Shown: piece after piece, positions 24,236 through 33,140 of the stretch
Position numbering within the stretch: position 1 is the first letter of the stretch
Layout: every line of letters begins with the position of its first letter
Source of the DNA: an uncultured Fimbriimonadales bacterium
Lineage (GTDB): Bacteria; Armatimonadota; Fimbriimonadia; Fimbriimonadales; GBS-DC
Length of the DNA stretch: 49,697 bases
Assembly (NCBI GenBank): GCA_937992175.1
Contig: CALKLF010000011.1
Span: forward strand, 1 to 49,697
Direction of reading: 5' to 3'
The notes under the pieces: generated by a model
Seen by the model: the letters and a program-made list of their open reading frames with translations, nothing else
Told to the model about the DNA's origin: nothing
Databases searched by the model: none
Translations under genes and position numbers: made by a program

Positions 24236-25210
24236 ATGCGACGCTGGATTGGAGGCTTGGGGGTCGGTGCGCTGCTGCTGGCATGTCGTCCTGCGCCCGT
24301 CGAGCAGTCCTCGCAGGAATGGGTTCCTCAACTGCGCGTATCAGCACGCGGCAAGGAGTACGACACGGTACGCTACTCGCGCGACAGAGTTTCGCTCTAT
24401 GCTGAGGTCTACCGTCCCCCCGACCGGCGCAGGGCGTATCCCGCCGTCGTGCTGTTGCCGGGCGGGTTCGTGGGGGTAAACGCGAGCCATCGCGCGGCGG
24501 CGAAGCGGCTCGCGCAGGCGGGCTATCTGGTTGCGCTACCCCACATGCGCGGGCAGGGCAAAAGCGGCGGTGTGATCGATTTCGGGCTGGAAGACGCCGT
24601 CGATGTGCGCGGACTGGCGAAGGCGTTGCGGCAGGTCGGCGGCGACGGCAGGTTCGCCTATGTGGGGATTTCACTCGGCGGCGCGATTGCGTTCAACGCC
24701 GCGCGGAACGACGCCGACGCACGGGGAATCGTCTGCCTGCTCAGCCCGACCGACTTCCGAGAGCAGCGCGCCCTGCTGATACACTACGGGCAGGTCGAGC
24801 GCGCTCAGCGGTGGGACGCATGGAAGGGCGGTTCGCCCGACGATTGCCCCGAGTGCTGGGACGCGCGCGACCCGCTGATTCATGTACGCGAGGTGAGCGC
24901 GCCGATCCTGTTCATTCAGGCGGGCGAGGATGTGCTGATTCCTGTAGGACAGGCGTGTCGCTGGCGCGCGGTACGGCAGGAGATGGGGCGCACGGTACAT
25001 ACGGTTGCGCTGACCGACAAGGGCAAGCCGTGGCGGGGGGAACTCAAGGAACGCCAGCGGTGCGCTCTGCCGTTCACGGGCTGGGGCGACCTGCGCGAGG
25101 ATCATCTGGTCTTCTTCCCCAGCATGCCCCACAAAACGAACGAGGCGATGTGGGACATCACGCTGAAGGCGTTAGCGCGCTGGTTCGAGGAGGCGGCGCG
25201 TGCGCCCTGA
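24236..25210 (+). CDS. Alpha/beta hydrolase, predicted lipoprotein
   Basis: This 324-residue protein starts with a lipoprotein signal (MRRWIGGLGVGALLLACRPA; lipobox LLAC, Cys17), so it is anchored in the cell envelope. The alpha/beta-hydrolase fold follows: the oxyanion region LLPGGFVG, nucleophile Ser in GISLGG, Asp in AGEDVLIP and His in MPHKTNE. This resembles dienelactone hydrolase/X-Pro dipeptidyl-peptidase-like esterases. The substrate is unknown. GGCGGAGGCG precedes the ATG, and GGTATCCT at about 24208 may be the promoter. It overlaps a frame leading into the acyltransferase. Confidence 0.85.
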   Translation: MRRWIGGLGVGALLLACRPAPVEQSSQEWVPQLRVSARGKEYDTVRYSRDRVSLYAEVYRPPDRRRAYPAVVLLPGGFVGVNASHRAAAKRLAQAGYLVALPHMRGQGKSGGVIDFGLEDAVDVRGLAKALRQVGGDGRFAYVGISLGGAIAFNAARNDADARGIVCLLSPTDFREQRALLIHYGQVERAQRWDAWKGGSPDDCPECWDARDPLIHVREVSAPILFIQAGEDVLIPVGQACRWRAVRQEMGRTVHTVALTDKGKPWRGELKERQRCALPFTGWGDLREDHLVFFPSMPHKTNEAMWDITLKALARWFEEAARAP

Positions 25211-25220
25211 ACCCTCTGTG

Positions 25221-25591
25221 GCACGGGCGTCCCCGCCTGTGCTGATGAGCCTATTGCGCCTGCGCCAGCGTGTGGCACGGGCGTCCCCGCCTGTGCCACC
25301 TGAGAATCTGTCTTCAAACAGCAGTACGGTGGCAGCTTCGCTTGGCATTTCCGCCTCACCCCCCAGCCTCCTGCTGATAAGGATACAACGCCTGAGTTCA
25401 GCGGGAAGGCGCGAGACAGCTTTTTGTCTGCCCTCGCCCTCTTCCCCCTCTCCCGCGTCGCGGGAGAGGGGGAAGAGGGTGAGGTTGGAAACCACCTCCA
25501 CAATACTTCCAAGCGGAGGCGTCGAGATATTAGGCGCGGGCGTCCCCGCCCGTGCCACGCTCTCAGTCAGCACGGGCGGGGACGCCCGTGC
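25221..25591. repeat. Dense block of five inverted repeats between two genes
   Basis: GCACGGGC-armed hairpins around GTCCCC lie at 25221-25242, 25275-25296 and about 25534-25556, plus one around GGGGAC at 25570-25591. Between them, about 25427-25488 is a long palindrome: CCCTCGCCCTC, an arm ending CTCCCGC, then GCGGGAGAG and AGGGTGAGG. The reading frame of the acyltransferase stays open through the whole block, so the proteins encoded upstream of 25617 are repeat-derived rather than real. Confidence 0.8.
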
Positions 25592-25616
25592 TACAGGGGG
25601 CGAACGTTTCCCGTGG

Positions 25617-26630
25617 GTGGAAATATTTCGCGGGCTGGCGATTCTGGAGGTCGTGTTCCACCACGCTTCGGGGCGGTTTCTGAGCATGCTTGATCGCGAG
25701 GGCGTCGCGTGGCTGATTCTGGCGATTCTGAACCGCACGCTCCATTACGCTGTGCCCGCGTTCCTGATGATGACGGCGTTCGTGCTTGCGCTCTCGCTGC
25801 TCCGCGAGTTTCGTCCCACGCGCTATTTCGGGAACCGCGCCCTGCGCGCCCTGCTGCCCTATCTGCTGTGGAGCGGGTTGTATCTGATTTATCGCTTCTA
25901 CGCTTTCGGCGCGTTGCCTGACTGGTCGCGCTGGGCGGATTACCTGTTCTGGGGCAAGGCGTATTTTCACCTCTATTTTCTGGCTGTGGCGATGCAGCTC
26001 TATCTGCTGTTGCTATTGCTGTTGCCTGCAGCGCGCCTACGGTTGCCATTCTGGGCGGTGCTGATTGGCATCGTCGCACTCACGATGGCGGTCTACTGGG
26101 CGAATCGGTTCGTGTATCGTGTGCCGTATACGGGCAGCTATGTGCTGTGGTACACGCCCGTCATCCTGCTGGGGCTATGGCTGGCGACTCAGGCGAACCG
26201 ACTGGAGGAGGTTCTCCGTCGGGGCTGGCTGTTCGCGCTGCTCTGCGCGAGCGTGGGGTTGTGGCTCTATCTGCCGCTCGCGTTGCAGGCGTTGCAGGGC
26301 TTCCCAGTGAACACTTTTCAGTATCAGACAGGCAACTGGCTGTTCACGACGGGCGTGAGCTTCCTGCTGCTGACAGTGGCGTACTGGCTGAGTCAGCGGG
26401 GGGGCTGGATGGTCGCGGGCGTGCAGCTGCTGGGACGCTACTCGCTGCAGATTTACCTGTTGCACCCGCTGATTCTGAGCGAGTTGAGCCGCTGGAGCGT
26501 TTCCAGCGCGTTGCAGGCGCGCTGGGGGTTGCCGCTGTTTGTAGCGCTGGCGTTGCTGGTTCCGTTCGCGGTAGGCTGGCTGCTATCGCGTGCGCCGAGG
26601 GTCTCCGTCGCTGTGTTCGGGCGGGCTTAG
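25617..26630 (+). CDS. Acyltransferase 3 family membrane protein
   Basis: This protein of about 337 residues has about ten transmembrane helices, starting with EIFRGLAILEVVFHH (RGLAI and a conserved His). Later come NRTLHYAVPAFLMMTAFVL, RALRALLPYLLWSGLYL and GRYSLQIYLLHPLIL. This family O-acylates surface polysaccharides and lipids. The start is uncertain. GTG 25617 is the first usable one after the repeat block, and FPWVEIFRGL suggests the native N-terminus began slightly upstream, where repeats now lie. Its TAG overlaps the argF stop on the other strand. Confidence 0.8.
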   Translation: MEIFRGLAILEVVFHHASGRFLSMLDREGVAWLILAILNRTLHYAVPAFLMMTAFVLALSLLREFRPTRYFGNRALRALLPYLLWSGLYLIYRFYAFGALPDWSRWADYLFWGKAYFHLYFLAVAMQLYLLLLLLLPAARLRLPFWAVLIGIVALTMAVYWANRFVYRVPYTGSYVLWYTPVILLGLWLATQANRLEEVLRRGWLFALLCASVGLWLYLPLALQALQGFPVNTFQYQTGNWLFTTGVSFLLLTVAYWLSQRGGWMVAGVQLLGRYSLQIYLLHPLILSELSRWSVSSALQARWGLPLFVALALLVPFAVGWLLSRAPRVSVAVFGRA

Positions 26631-27589
26631 CCAAGCATCAGCGCAATCAACGCTTTCTGCGTGTGCAAGCGGTTCTCCGCCTGATCCCAAACCGCCGACT
26701 GCGCGTCGTCCAGCACGGCGTCGGTAATCTCCTCACCGCGTCGCGCAGGCAGGCAGTGCAACACGATGGCGTCGGGCTTCGCCAAGCGCAGCAGCTCCTC
26801 GTTCACCTGATACGGCAGGAACTTGCGCAGGCGCGCCTCGCGCTCGGTTTCGAAGCCCATCGAGACCCACACATCGGTATAGACGACATCGGCGTCGGCG
26901 ACGGCGGCGCGCGGGTCGTGCAGCAGCTCCACCGAACCGCCCGATTGCGCCGCGAACGCCTGCGCCTGATTCAGAATCGCCTCGTGGGGCGCGTAGCCTT
27001 CGGGCGTCGCGACGCGCACGCGATGCCCCAGCAACGCCGCGAGCAGCGTGAAGCTGTGACACACATTATTGCCGTCGCCCACCCACACGAGCGTCAGCGG
27101 TTGGGTTCCCTTGCGCTCCTGGATGGTCATCAGGTCGGCTAACGCCTGACAGGGATGCTCGCGGTCGCTGAGCGCGTTGATGACGGGGACATCCGAAAAC
27201 CGCGCGAGTTCCTCCAGCGCGGTATGCAAAAACACCCGCGCAATCACGCCCTGCACCCAGCGTCCCAGATTGCGGGCGATGTCCATCACCGCCTCGCGCT
27301 TGCCCATCTGAATATCGCTCTGCGTGAGGTACACCCCGTGTGCGCCCATCTGGTACAACCCGACCTCCAGAGTGACGCGCGTGCGCAGCGAGGGCTTCTC
27401 GAAAATCAGCGCGAGCGCAACGGGACACGCGAATCGGAACAGCTCCTGCCCCGAATGCGTCGCGCGTTTCATCGCGTGCGCCAGCTCCAGCACAATTTGC
27501 GCTGTGCGCGGGTTCAAATCGGCAACCGAAAGATAATGCGCGGGCGGGTGAGACGCCTGCCAGCTCGCCTTTGCCTGCTCGTAGGTCAT
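26627..27589 (-). CDS. argF: Ornithine carbamoyltransferase
   Basis: This protein of about 320 residues condenses carbamoyl phosphate and ornithine to citrulline in arginine synthesis. The carbamoyl-phosphate loop is KPSLRTR, the domain hinge HPCQALADLM carries the substrate His, and HCLPARRGEE is the ornithine-binding loop; DVWVSMGFE supports ornithine specificity. ATG 27589 was chosen over longer starts because GGAGA lies upstream and a GGTAAATT promoter (27612-27617) gives a short leader. Other arg genes are absent nearby. Its stop overlaps the acyltransferase stop (TTAG). Confidence 0.96.
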   Translation of the reverse strand: MTYEQAKASWQASHPPAHYLSVADLNPRTAQIVLELAHAMKRATHSGQELFRFACPVALALIFEKPSLRTRVTLEVGLYQMGAHGVYLTQSDIQMGKREAVMDIARNLGRWVQGVIARVFLHTALEELARFSDVPVINALSDREHPCQALADLMTIQERKGTQPLTLVWVGDGNNVCHSFTLLAALLGHRVRVATPEGYAPHEAILNQAQAFAAQSGGSVELLHDPRAAVADADVVYTDVWVSMGFETEREARLRKFLPYQVNEELLRLAKPDAIVLHCLPARRGEEITDAVLDDAQSAVWDQAENRLHTQKALIALMLG

Positions 27590-27640
27590 CGTTGCTTCGT
27601 CTCCGCGGGTTAATTTACCTGAAGCTGCCCCAATCACCAA

Positions 27641-27821
27641 GATGCCCCTTTGGTACGACGGCGTCCCTACCGTGATGTCCCGTCAACACCACCAACCTAC
27701 TCGCCTGCGAGCGTGAGCGCGTTCGAGTAAAGTGAGTTAGCTACTCGGAACCCGCTGACGCGGAGAGCATCGCTGGGAACTCACTCCCGAAAGTAACCAA
27801 GACAGCAGGAATCCTTCTGCT
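27641..27821. other. argF-upstream gap with a degenerate hairpin, otherwise unassigned
   Basis: A decayed relative of the GGTACGACGGC hairpin lies at about 27655-27675 (loop CGTCCC, imperfect right arm). A short stem GCAGGAATCCTTCTGC occurs at about 27805-27820, just before the next gene. No RNA family or promoter was recognised. Confidence 0.4.
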
Positions 27822-27845
27822 GTGGGCAAAAAACTTACTCTCGTC

Positions 27846-29285
27846 ATGAAGCCGCGAACGAAGTGGGCTTTGCTGGGTCTGGGGGTACTCGTTCTCGCCC
27901 TGCTAACGGCATGGTGGTTTTGGGGGAGCGGTTCGGTGCGCGTAGTCAGGCTCCGCGACGGCTCGACCGTGCGCCTGCTCCAGATTACGCGCGGCGCCAT
28001 GCACAGCTACACGCCTCCTTTCTGGCGCCCCTGGCTCGAACGGGTGGGATGGGCTGAGCCCTATCAAGGGCTATCGGGAGGTAGTTTTCCATCGCCGAAA
28101 CCTGAGGTCTGGGTGTGGCTGCAGCAGCGGTTCTCTCCCACTAAGCCAGGTTCCGAGTGGGATTCCATGCCGCGCGTGCGCCTTGTTGACTCACAGGGCG
28201 CGTATCTTCCTGTAAGGACGCAGTACCCCACTTTGTGGAATTCGATTGAGCGTATCTTTGTGGTCAGCCTGCCCCAATTGCCCCCTTCTGAGCGTCAGGT
28301 CTGGCTGGAGTTCCCTGATGCGGGCGGGCGTCGTCTTATCCGCGTACCGCCGCCTTATCTGGGGCGTTCCGCGCCGTCTCTGCAACCGCAGCCGCTGCCT
28401 ACGCGCCTCAAGACCTCTGAGTTTGAATTCGAGCTTCAGCGACTGGTCATCACTGACGGCGGTGCGCTCATTACCGAGGGGGGTCAATTTCGTTTACGCC
28501 AGATTGAACCGCGTGGGCGCTTCCTTGAGCAGGGCAAGCCCACGAATCACTGGAGCATAGAAAGTTACTGGCTGGAGGATCCCTATGGCAATCGCTATAA
28601 CCCGTGGGAGCCGCCGCCGTGGCATTATCCCTACTGGGTGTTCTGCGCGAAGGTCTACCGATCCGCCGACGCCCCAACGAAATCACAAGACGACTGGCTA
28701 TCGAACTGGATTACCCTGCGGCGAGGGGCAGATACTCCCGTTAACGCCACAGTCACGAGTGCAGGCGTCACAGTGCATGTTTTGGGTCTGTTCGAGCATC
28801 CTCAGGCGCGTCTCGAAATAGACCCCGCCAACCCCAATCAGTATCGCATCCACGCGGGCGGCGCGCCGTCTCGTAAGCTGGACGAATATCGGCTGGTGGA
28901 AGTAACGCCTGCAGGTGGAAGACAGGCGTGGCAAGTCGCCACAAAAATCCCTGTTCTGTTGCTCTGTATCCCGCTTCCCCCAGCAGGCAACTACTCTTTC
29001 AGTAATAGCGACATCGGTGGTTTTATTTTCAATGACCGAAAAATCTACCTTTACCTGCAAAACGAGCGCGGGTGGTCATATCCAGTGGAGGCGATTGCCG
29101 TCGAGAACGACTCAAACTACACTGCGTTGCTGATTGCGGCGCGGGCAGATTCCCTGCCCAAGACGGCTCGTCGTATCAGGGTGCAGGTAAAAGTCTGCCC
29201 CGCGCATACGCTTCGCCTTACTGTCCCCCCACTGAGCAAGGAGCAGGTTCAGGCGGCGTGGCGGCGGGAGGCAGTGTCGCCATAG
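27846..29285 (+). CDS. Hypothetical membrane-anchored protein
   Basis: This protein of about 479 residues starts MKPRTKWALLGLGVLVLALL: a basic n-region, then one hydrophobic helix and TAWWFWG, so it is probably an inner-membrane-anchored periplasmic protein. The rest is beta-rich and Pro/Trp-rich, with strings like LRDGSTVRLLQITRG and WLEFPDAGGRRLIRVPPP. Two segments near 140-200 and 360-420 look repeat-like. I recognise no family. GTG 27822 is an alternative start. The 3' end lies 98 nt upstream of pntB, so no tight operon is evident. Confidence 0.7.
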   Translation: MKPRTKWALLGLGVLVLALLTAWWFWGSGSVRVVRLRDGSTVRLLQITRGAMHSYTPPFWRPWLERVGWAEPYQGLSGGSFPSPKPEVWVWLQQRFSPTKPGSEWDSMPRVRLVDSQGAYLPVRTQYPTLWNSIERIFVVSLPQLPPSERQVWLEFPDAGGRRLIRVPPPYLGRSAPSLQPQPLPTRLKTSEFEFELQRLVITDGGALITEGGQFRLRQIEPRGRFLEQGKPTNHWSIESYWLEDPYGNRYNPWEPPPWHYPYWVFCAKVYRSADAPTKSQDDWLSNWITLRRGADTPVNATVTSAGVTVHVLGLFEHPQARLEIDPANPNQYRIHAGGAPSRKLDEYRLVEVTPAGGRQAWQVATKIPVLLLCIPLPPAGNYSFSNSDIGGFIFNDRKIYLYLQNERGWSYPVEAIAVENDSNYTALLIAARADSLPKTARRIRVQVKVCPAHTLRLTVPPLSKEQVQAAWRREAVSP

Positions 29286-29369
29286 GCAGCGCGCCCATCT
29301 GGGTTTCCAGCGGGCGCATTTCGATGCAGGCGGAGGTTTTGTTGCGAAATGCTCTCCCACCGAAACAGG

Positions 29370-29375
29370 TAAACT
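29370..29375 (+). promoter_or_regulatory. Probable leaderless -10 of pntB
   Basis: CAGGTAAACT places TAAACT at 29370-29375, 8 nt before ATG 29384. The box is weak, but its GGTA-start and spacing match the other leaderless promoters here. Confidence 0.45.
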
Positions 29376-29383
29376 TTTCCACG

Positions 29384-30781
29384 ATGAGCGCGGCGGTAAT
29401 CAATCTGGTGTATCTGCTGGCAGCGGCGTTGTTTATTCTGGGGCTGAAAGGGTTGTCGCACCCGCGCACAGCGGTGCGGGGCAATCAGCTTGGCGCGACG
29501 GGGATGTTGATTGCGATTGTCGCGACCCTACTGGATCGACAGATCCTGAGTTTCGAGTGGATTCTTCTGGGGCTAATCGTCGGGTCGCTGATTGGCGCAG
29601 TGATGGCACTGCGCGTGGCGATGACGGCGATGCCGCAGATGGTGGCGATTCTGAACGGGTTCGGCGGCGCGGCGTCCGCGCTGGTGGCAGGGGCGAACCT
29701 GGTGGAGAGCGCGCTGCCGAACGCGCAGCTCCCCGCGCCCCTGCTACAGCTCACACTTGCCGCCGCGGCGTCGGGCATCATCGGCGCGGTCACCTTCTGG
29801 GGCAGCCTCGTCGCCTTCGCAAAACTGCAGGGAATCATCAGTGAGAACCCTCTTCAGGTGAGTTTTCTGCACTACATCAACGGGATGTTGTTGCTGGCAG
29901 CGGTGGGGCTGGGTGTGCTGCTTGCGCTCAACCCCACCGCGCTGGGCTATTACTGGGCGTTGCTGGTTGTGGCGTCGCTGGTGGGACTGCTGCTGGTGAT
30001 TCCGATCGGTGGCGCGGATATGCCTGTGGTGATTGCGCTGCTGAACTCCTATTCGGGGCTTGCCGCCGCCTCAACGGGCTTCGTGCTGAACAATAACGCG
30101 CTCATTATCACGGGGTCGCTCGTCGGTGCGTCGGGGATTATCCTCACGGCGATTATGTGTCGGGCGATGAACCGCTCGCTGCGCAATGTGCTGTTCGGCG
30201 TGTGGGTTCCGTCGGAGGCGGGACCGAAAGCGGAGGATGTGTACGCGGGCAAGGTGAAAGCCGCTTCGCCCGACGATGTGGCGATGTTGCTGGAGGGCGC
30301 GCGCTATGTGGTGATTGTACCGGGCTACGGGATGGCGGTCGCTCAGGCGCAGCACGCTGTGCGCGACCTGATGCAGATTTTAGAGAAGCAGGGAACCCTC
30401 GTGGAGTTCGCCATTCACCCTGTCGCGGGGCGCATGCCTGGGCATATGAATGTGCTGCTCGCGGAAGCCGATGTGCCCTATGACCGCCTCAAAGAGATGG
30501 ACGACATCAACCCGCGCTTCGAGCAGGTGGATGTGGCGATTGTGATCGGCGCGAACGATGTGGTGAACCCCCTCGCCCGCACCGACCCGAACAGCCCGAT
30601 TGCTGGCATGCCGATTCTCGATGTGGACAAGGCGCGCAGCGTGGTGGTGATTAAGCGCAGCCTCAGCCCCGGCTTCGCGGGCATTCCGAACCCGCTGTTC
30701 GCGGCGGACAATACGCTGATGCTCTTCGCCGACGCGCGCGAGGGCGTGCAACAGATTATCGCCGCGCTCAAAAGTAAGTAA
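29384..30781 (+). CDS. pntB: NAD(P) transhydrogenase subunit beta
   Basis: This protein of about 465 residues is the standard size for PntB. The first 270 residues contain about nine transmembrane helices forming the proton channel (dII). The C-terminal NADP-binding domain dIII has VVIVPGYGMAVAQAQ, GRMPGHMNVLLAEADVPY, GANDVVNP and RSLSPGFAGI. Together with PntA it couples the proton gradient to NADPH formation from NADH. No pntA (alpha) gene lies next to it or anywhere else in the window, which is unusual because the two normally form one operon. Confidence 0.94.
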   Translation: MSAAVINLVYLLAAALFILGLKGLSHPRTAVRGNQLGATGMLIAIVATLLDRQILSFEWILLGLIVGSLIGAVMALRVAMTAMPQMVAILNGFGGAASALVAGANLVESALPNAQLPAPLLQLTLAAAASGIIGAVTFWGSLVAFAKLQGIISENPLQVSFLHYINGMLLLAAVGLGVLLALNPTALGYYWALLVVASLVGLLLVIPIGGADMPVVIALLNSYSGLAAASTGFVLNNNALIITGSLVGASGIILTAIMCRAMNRSLRNVLFGVWVPSEAGPKAEDVYAGKVKAASPDDVAMLLEGARYVVIVPGYGMAVAQAQHAVRDLMQILEKQGTLVEFAIHPVAGRMPGHMNVLLAEADVPYDRLKEMDDINPRFEQVDVAIVIGANDVVNPLARTDPNSPIAGMPILDVDKARSVVVIKRSLSPGFAGIPNPLFAADNTLMLFADAREGVQQIIAALKSK

Positions 30782-30788
30782 AGTAAGG

Positions 30789-30794
30789 TAAAAT
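30789..30794 (+). promoter_or_regulatory. Leaderless -10 of the coiled-coil gene
   Basis: AAGGTAAAAT places TAAAAT at 30789-30794, 6 nt before GTG 30801. Separate transcription from pntB (18 nt upstream) is therefore likely. There is no ribosome site. Confidence 0.5.
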
Positions 30795-30800
30795 CGGGGT

Positions 30801-31718
30801 GTGGCAGCTACGGTAGAGGATCTGGCAGACCTGATCCGCCTGCTGGAGGAGCATCCCGACTGGCAGGAAGCGTTGGCGCGCATGATGCTGACACCGAAGA
30901 CGCTCATGCGCATTTTTCAGTCTGACCCTGAGTTGCAGGCGGTGCTACGCGCTGTGATTCTGGGGGAGGAGTTTCTCCAGTTGCCTGCGCTTACACGCCA
31001 GCTCATTGAGCGGGTAGGTGGGTTGGAAGAGGTTTCGCGCGAGTCCGTGCAGCGACTCACGACCGTGGAACGCGAAGTCAGTGAGCTGAAAGAGGTTTCT
31101 CAGGTGTCGGTTCAGCGACTCACTGCCGTAGAACACGAGGTCGCCGAGTTGAAGGAAACCTCGCAGCAGAGCGTAGCGCGTCTGGATGAGACCGTAGGGC
31201 GTCTGGACGAGACAGTGAATCGGCTAAACGAGACCATCGTGCGTTTAGACCGCATTGAGGGGAGGCAGCGTGGGATGGAAGGGCGATTAGCGGGCGAAGA
31301 CTATGAGAAGCGGATCCGTCGCTCTGCGTGGCGGCTATTCTTTGGGGGCGAGGGCGGCAGCCCAGAAGATGAGCACGTGCAGCGCAGGCTGCGTGAATGG
31401 CTGGAGATGAACCGCGCGCTCGTCGGGCGTATGCGCGAGGAAGACGACCCTTCCCTGAGTGACCTCATCTGGTGGAAGGGCGACCGAGTGGCAGTGGTGG
31501 AAGTTTCACTCAAATTGAACGGCGAGGATGTGCAGCGCGCCCACGCCCGCGCGAATGCGCTGCGTCAAGCGGGCGTAGACGCATTCCCACTGGTCATCGG
31601 CGAGGAGTGGGCGCATCCCGAATCGCGCGCCCTCGCCGAACAGTTGCAGGTCGCGTGGAAAGTCGACGACGATGTGTCGCAGGACTACATCGAATTCCGA
31701 CGCATTGAGGCGGATTAG
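30801..31718 (+). CDS. Coiled-coil protein with a PD-(D/E)XK nuclease-like C-terminus
   Basis: This 305-residue protein has three parts. Residues 1-80 are helical and acidic. Residues about 80-160 form a coiled coil with three ~22-residue repeats (QRLTTVEREVSELKEVSQ, QRLTAVEHEVAELKETSQ, then LDETVGRL/LDETVNRLNETI). The C-terminus (about 175-300) resembles restriction-endonuclease-like folds, with D in LSDLIWWKG and E-x-S-L-K in VVEVSLKLN. DUF3782-type proteins in Cyanobacteria have this layout; their function is unknown. The usual catalytic Lys is replaced by Ser-Leu-Lys spacing, so activity is doubtful. Its stop overlaps the dockerin gene (TTAG). Confidence 0.75.
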   Translation: MAATVEDLADLIRLLEEHPDWQEALARMMLTPKTLMRIFQSDPELQAVLRAVILGEEFLQLPALTRQLIERVGGLEEVSRESVQRLTTVEREVSELKEVSQVSVQRLTAVEHEVAELKETSQQSVARLDETVGRLDETVNRLNETIVRLDRIEGRQRGMEGRLAGEDYEKRIRRSAWRLFFGGEGGSPEDEHVQRRLREWLEMNRALVGRMREEDDPSLSDLIWWKGDRVAVVEVSLKLNGEDVQRAHARANALRQAGVDAFPLVIGEEWAHPESRALAEQLQVAWKVDDDVSQDYIEFRRIEAD

Positions 31719-32683
31719 CACCCGCCGCCGAAGTTGAACAATACCTCCAGCAAGTCGGCGTCGTCCACAACCCCATCGCGATTCAGGTCGGCTTGCGCGT
31801 GATTCGAGCCGAAGTTGAACAGCACGATGAGCATGTCGGCGTCGTCTACGCAGCCGTTGTCGTCGGCATCGCCGGGGCGGGCTGGCACAAAGCCCAGCGC
31901 GGTCGGCTGGCGTCCGCTCGGGTAGCCCTTGAGCGTGAGCGCGTCGACAGGCGTCGCCGTCGCACTCTGCGAGTCGTGATTCAGTGTCAGTCGCCACAGG
32001 CGTGCCTCGCTCGCGCTGGAAGTCGCCAGGTAGAGCGCGTCGCGCTCAGCGTCATACGCTAAGCCGCCCAGTGTGTGCCCGTCGGGGATGCCGCTCAGCG
32101 TATAGGCGTTGCCTTCAAACACCAGCGGCTCGTCGGGGAAGCTCACGCGATACAGCCCCTGCGCAGTGGTTATCATCAGCGCATCGCCGACCCACTCCAG
32201 CCCGATTGGTCGCTCCAGATGCGGCTGATTCATCGCGTAGTACGCGCCTGTGCTAACGCCGAAGCGATCGCTCGCATAGAGAATGCCGGGGCTGTTCCCC
32301 CGCGCGGGCGCGGCGCGCCACAGCTCACCCTCGTAGAACGCGCCGTCCTTCATATAGTGATGCCCGTAGAAGCAGTTGCACATCTGATAGCCGAACGCCG
32401 ACACGAACGCGCCCGTGTAAGGATTCACTTTGAGCAGCGTGCGGTCGTTCTCCAAGCCGATGTAGAGCGTGTTGCCGTCGTAGGCAAGCAGGTTATAGTC
32501 GCCCGAATGCACAAAGCCCCATGAGGCGGGCGCAACCACACGGTCCACCTGCCCCGTGCGCAGGTTGTATCGATACACACTTGCGGGGATTGACCCCGCT
32601 GCCGACAGCCACAGATAGCCGTCAGCGTATGCGCCTGCCATAAGCAGCGTCGCTAATCCGATTCCAATCGCTAAGTGTCGCAT
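31715..32683 (-). CDS. Secreted propeller-like protein with C-terminal dockerin repeats
   Basis: This 322-residue protein has a Sec signal peptide (MRHLAIGIGLATLLMAGAYA). A beta-propeller-like body of strands such as NTLYIGLENDRTLLKVNPYTG and GLAYDAERDALYLATSS follows. The C-terminus has two calcium-loop dockerin type I repeats, DADDNGCVDDADMLIVLFNF and DLNRDGVVDDADLLEVLFNF, ending in FGGGC. Dockerin tails bind cohesins in cellulosomes, but in Armatimonadota such tails are common without a cellulosome. The partner is unknown. GGAGGTGG precedes the ATG. Confidence 0.88.
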   Translation of the reverse strand: MRHLAIGIGLATLLMAGAYADGYLWLSAAGSIPASVYRYNLRTGQVDRVVAPASWGFVHSGDYNLLAYDGNTLYIGLENDRTLLKVNPYTGAFVSAFGYQMCNCFYGHHYMKDGAFYEGELWRAAPARGNSPGILYASDRFGVSTGAYYAMNQPHLERPIGLEWVGDALMITTAQGLYRVSFPDEPLVFEGNAYTLSGIPDGHTLGGLAYDAERDALYLATSSASEARLWRLTLNHDSQSATATPVDALTLKGYPSGRQPTALGFVPARPGDADDNGCVDDADMLIVLFNFGSNHAQADLNRDGVVDDADLLEVLFNFGGGC

Positions 32684-32708
32684 GGTCTTCCACCTCCGAA
32701 TTTATTTG

Positions 32709-33140
32709 CCCTCACCCCCAGCCCCTCTCCCACTGCGTGGGAGAGGGGAGTGGCGCAGCACGGACACTCCTGTCCGTGCGCGGGCGTGGCACGGGCGTCG
32801 CGCCCGTGCAGGTTTTTGCTTGGACGGGATTGTCCAAGCGACAGTCCCCTGCCCCCCTTTCCCACAGCGTGGGAGAGGGTAGCCGAGCGCGTTCACTGCG
32901 CTTTACCTCTCCCCTCTCCCGCGACGCGGGAGAGAGGGCAGGGGGTGAGGGCGGAAAGAATGCTGTTCTGCGTCTTCCCGCTAAACTCAGCTGTCGTACT
33001 CCTATCAGGAATGGGGTGTGGGCAAGATTACAAATTCCCCACATCCCCACGCCGAGATTCCTCGCCTTCGGCTCGGAATGACATAAAAACAAGCAACCCC
33101 CTCTCCCACGCCGTGGGAGAGGGGGCAAGGGGGTGAGGGT
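32709..33140. repeat. Repeat-filled gap of 456 bp with seven palindromes
   Basis: Contents: CCCTCACCCC...CTCCCAC/GTGGGAGAGGGG (32709-32748); GCACGGAC around ACTCCT (32758-32779); GCACGGGC around GTCGC (32789-32809); GCTTGGAC around GGGATT (32818-32839); two further CTCTCCC-type palindromes (about 32850-32960); the GAGATTCCTCG arm (33054-33083); and another CTCTCCC palindrome (about 33094-33140). No gene is supported in 32684-33139. Confidence 0.8.

Noticed and set aside
25200-25616. Long N-terminal extension of the acyltransferase
   Set aside because: Translated from hairpin repeats; conserved family sequence begins only at 25611.
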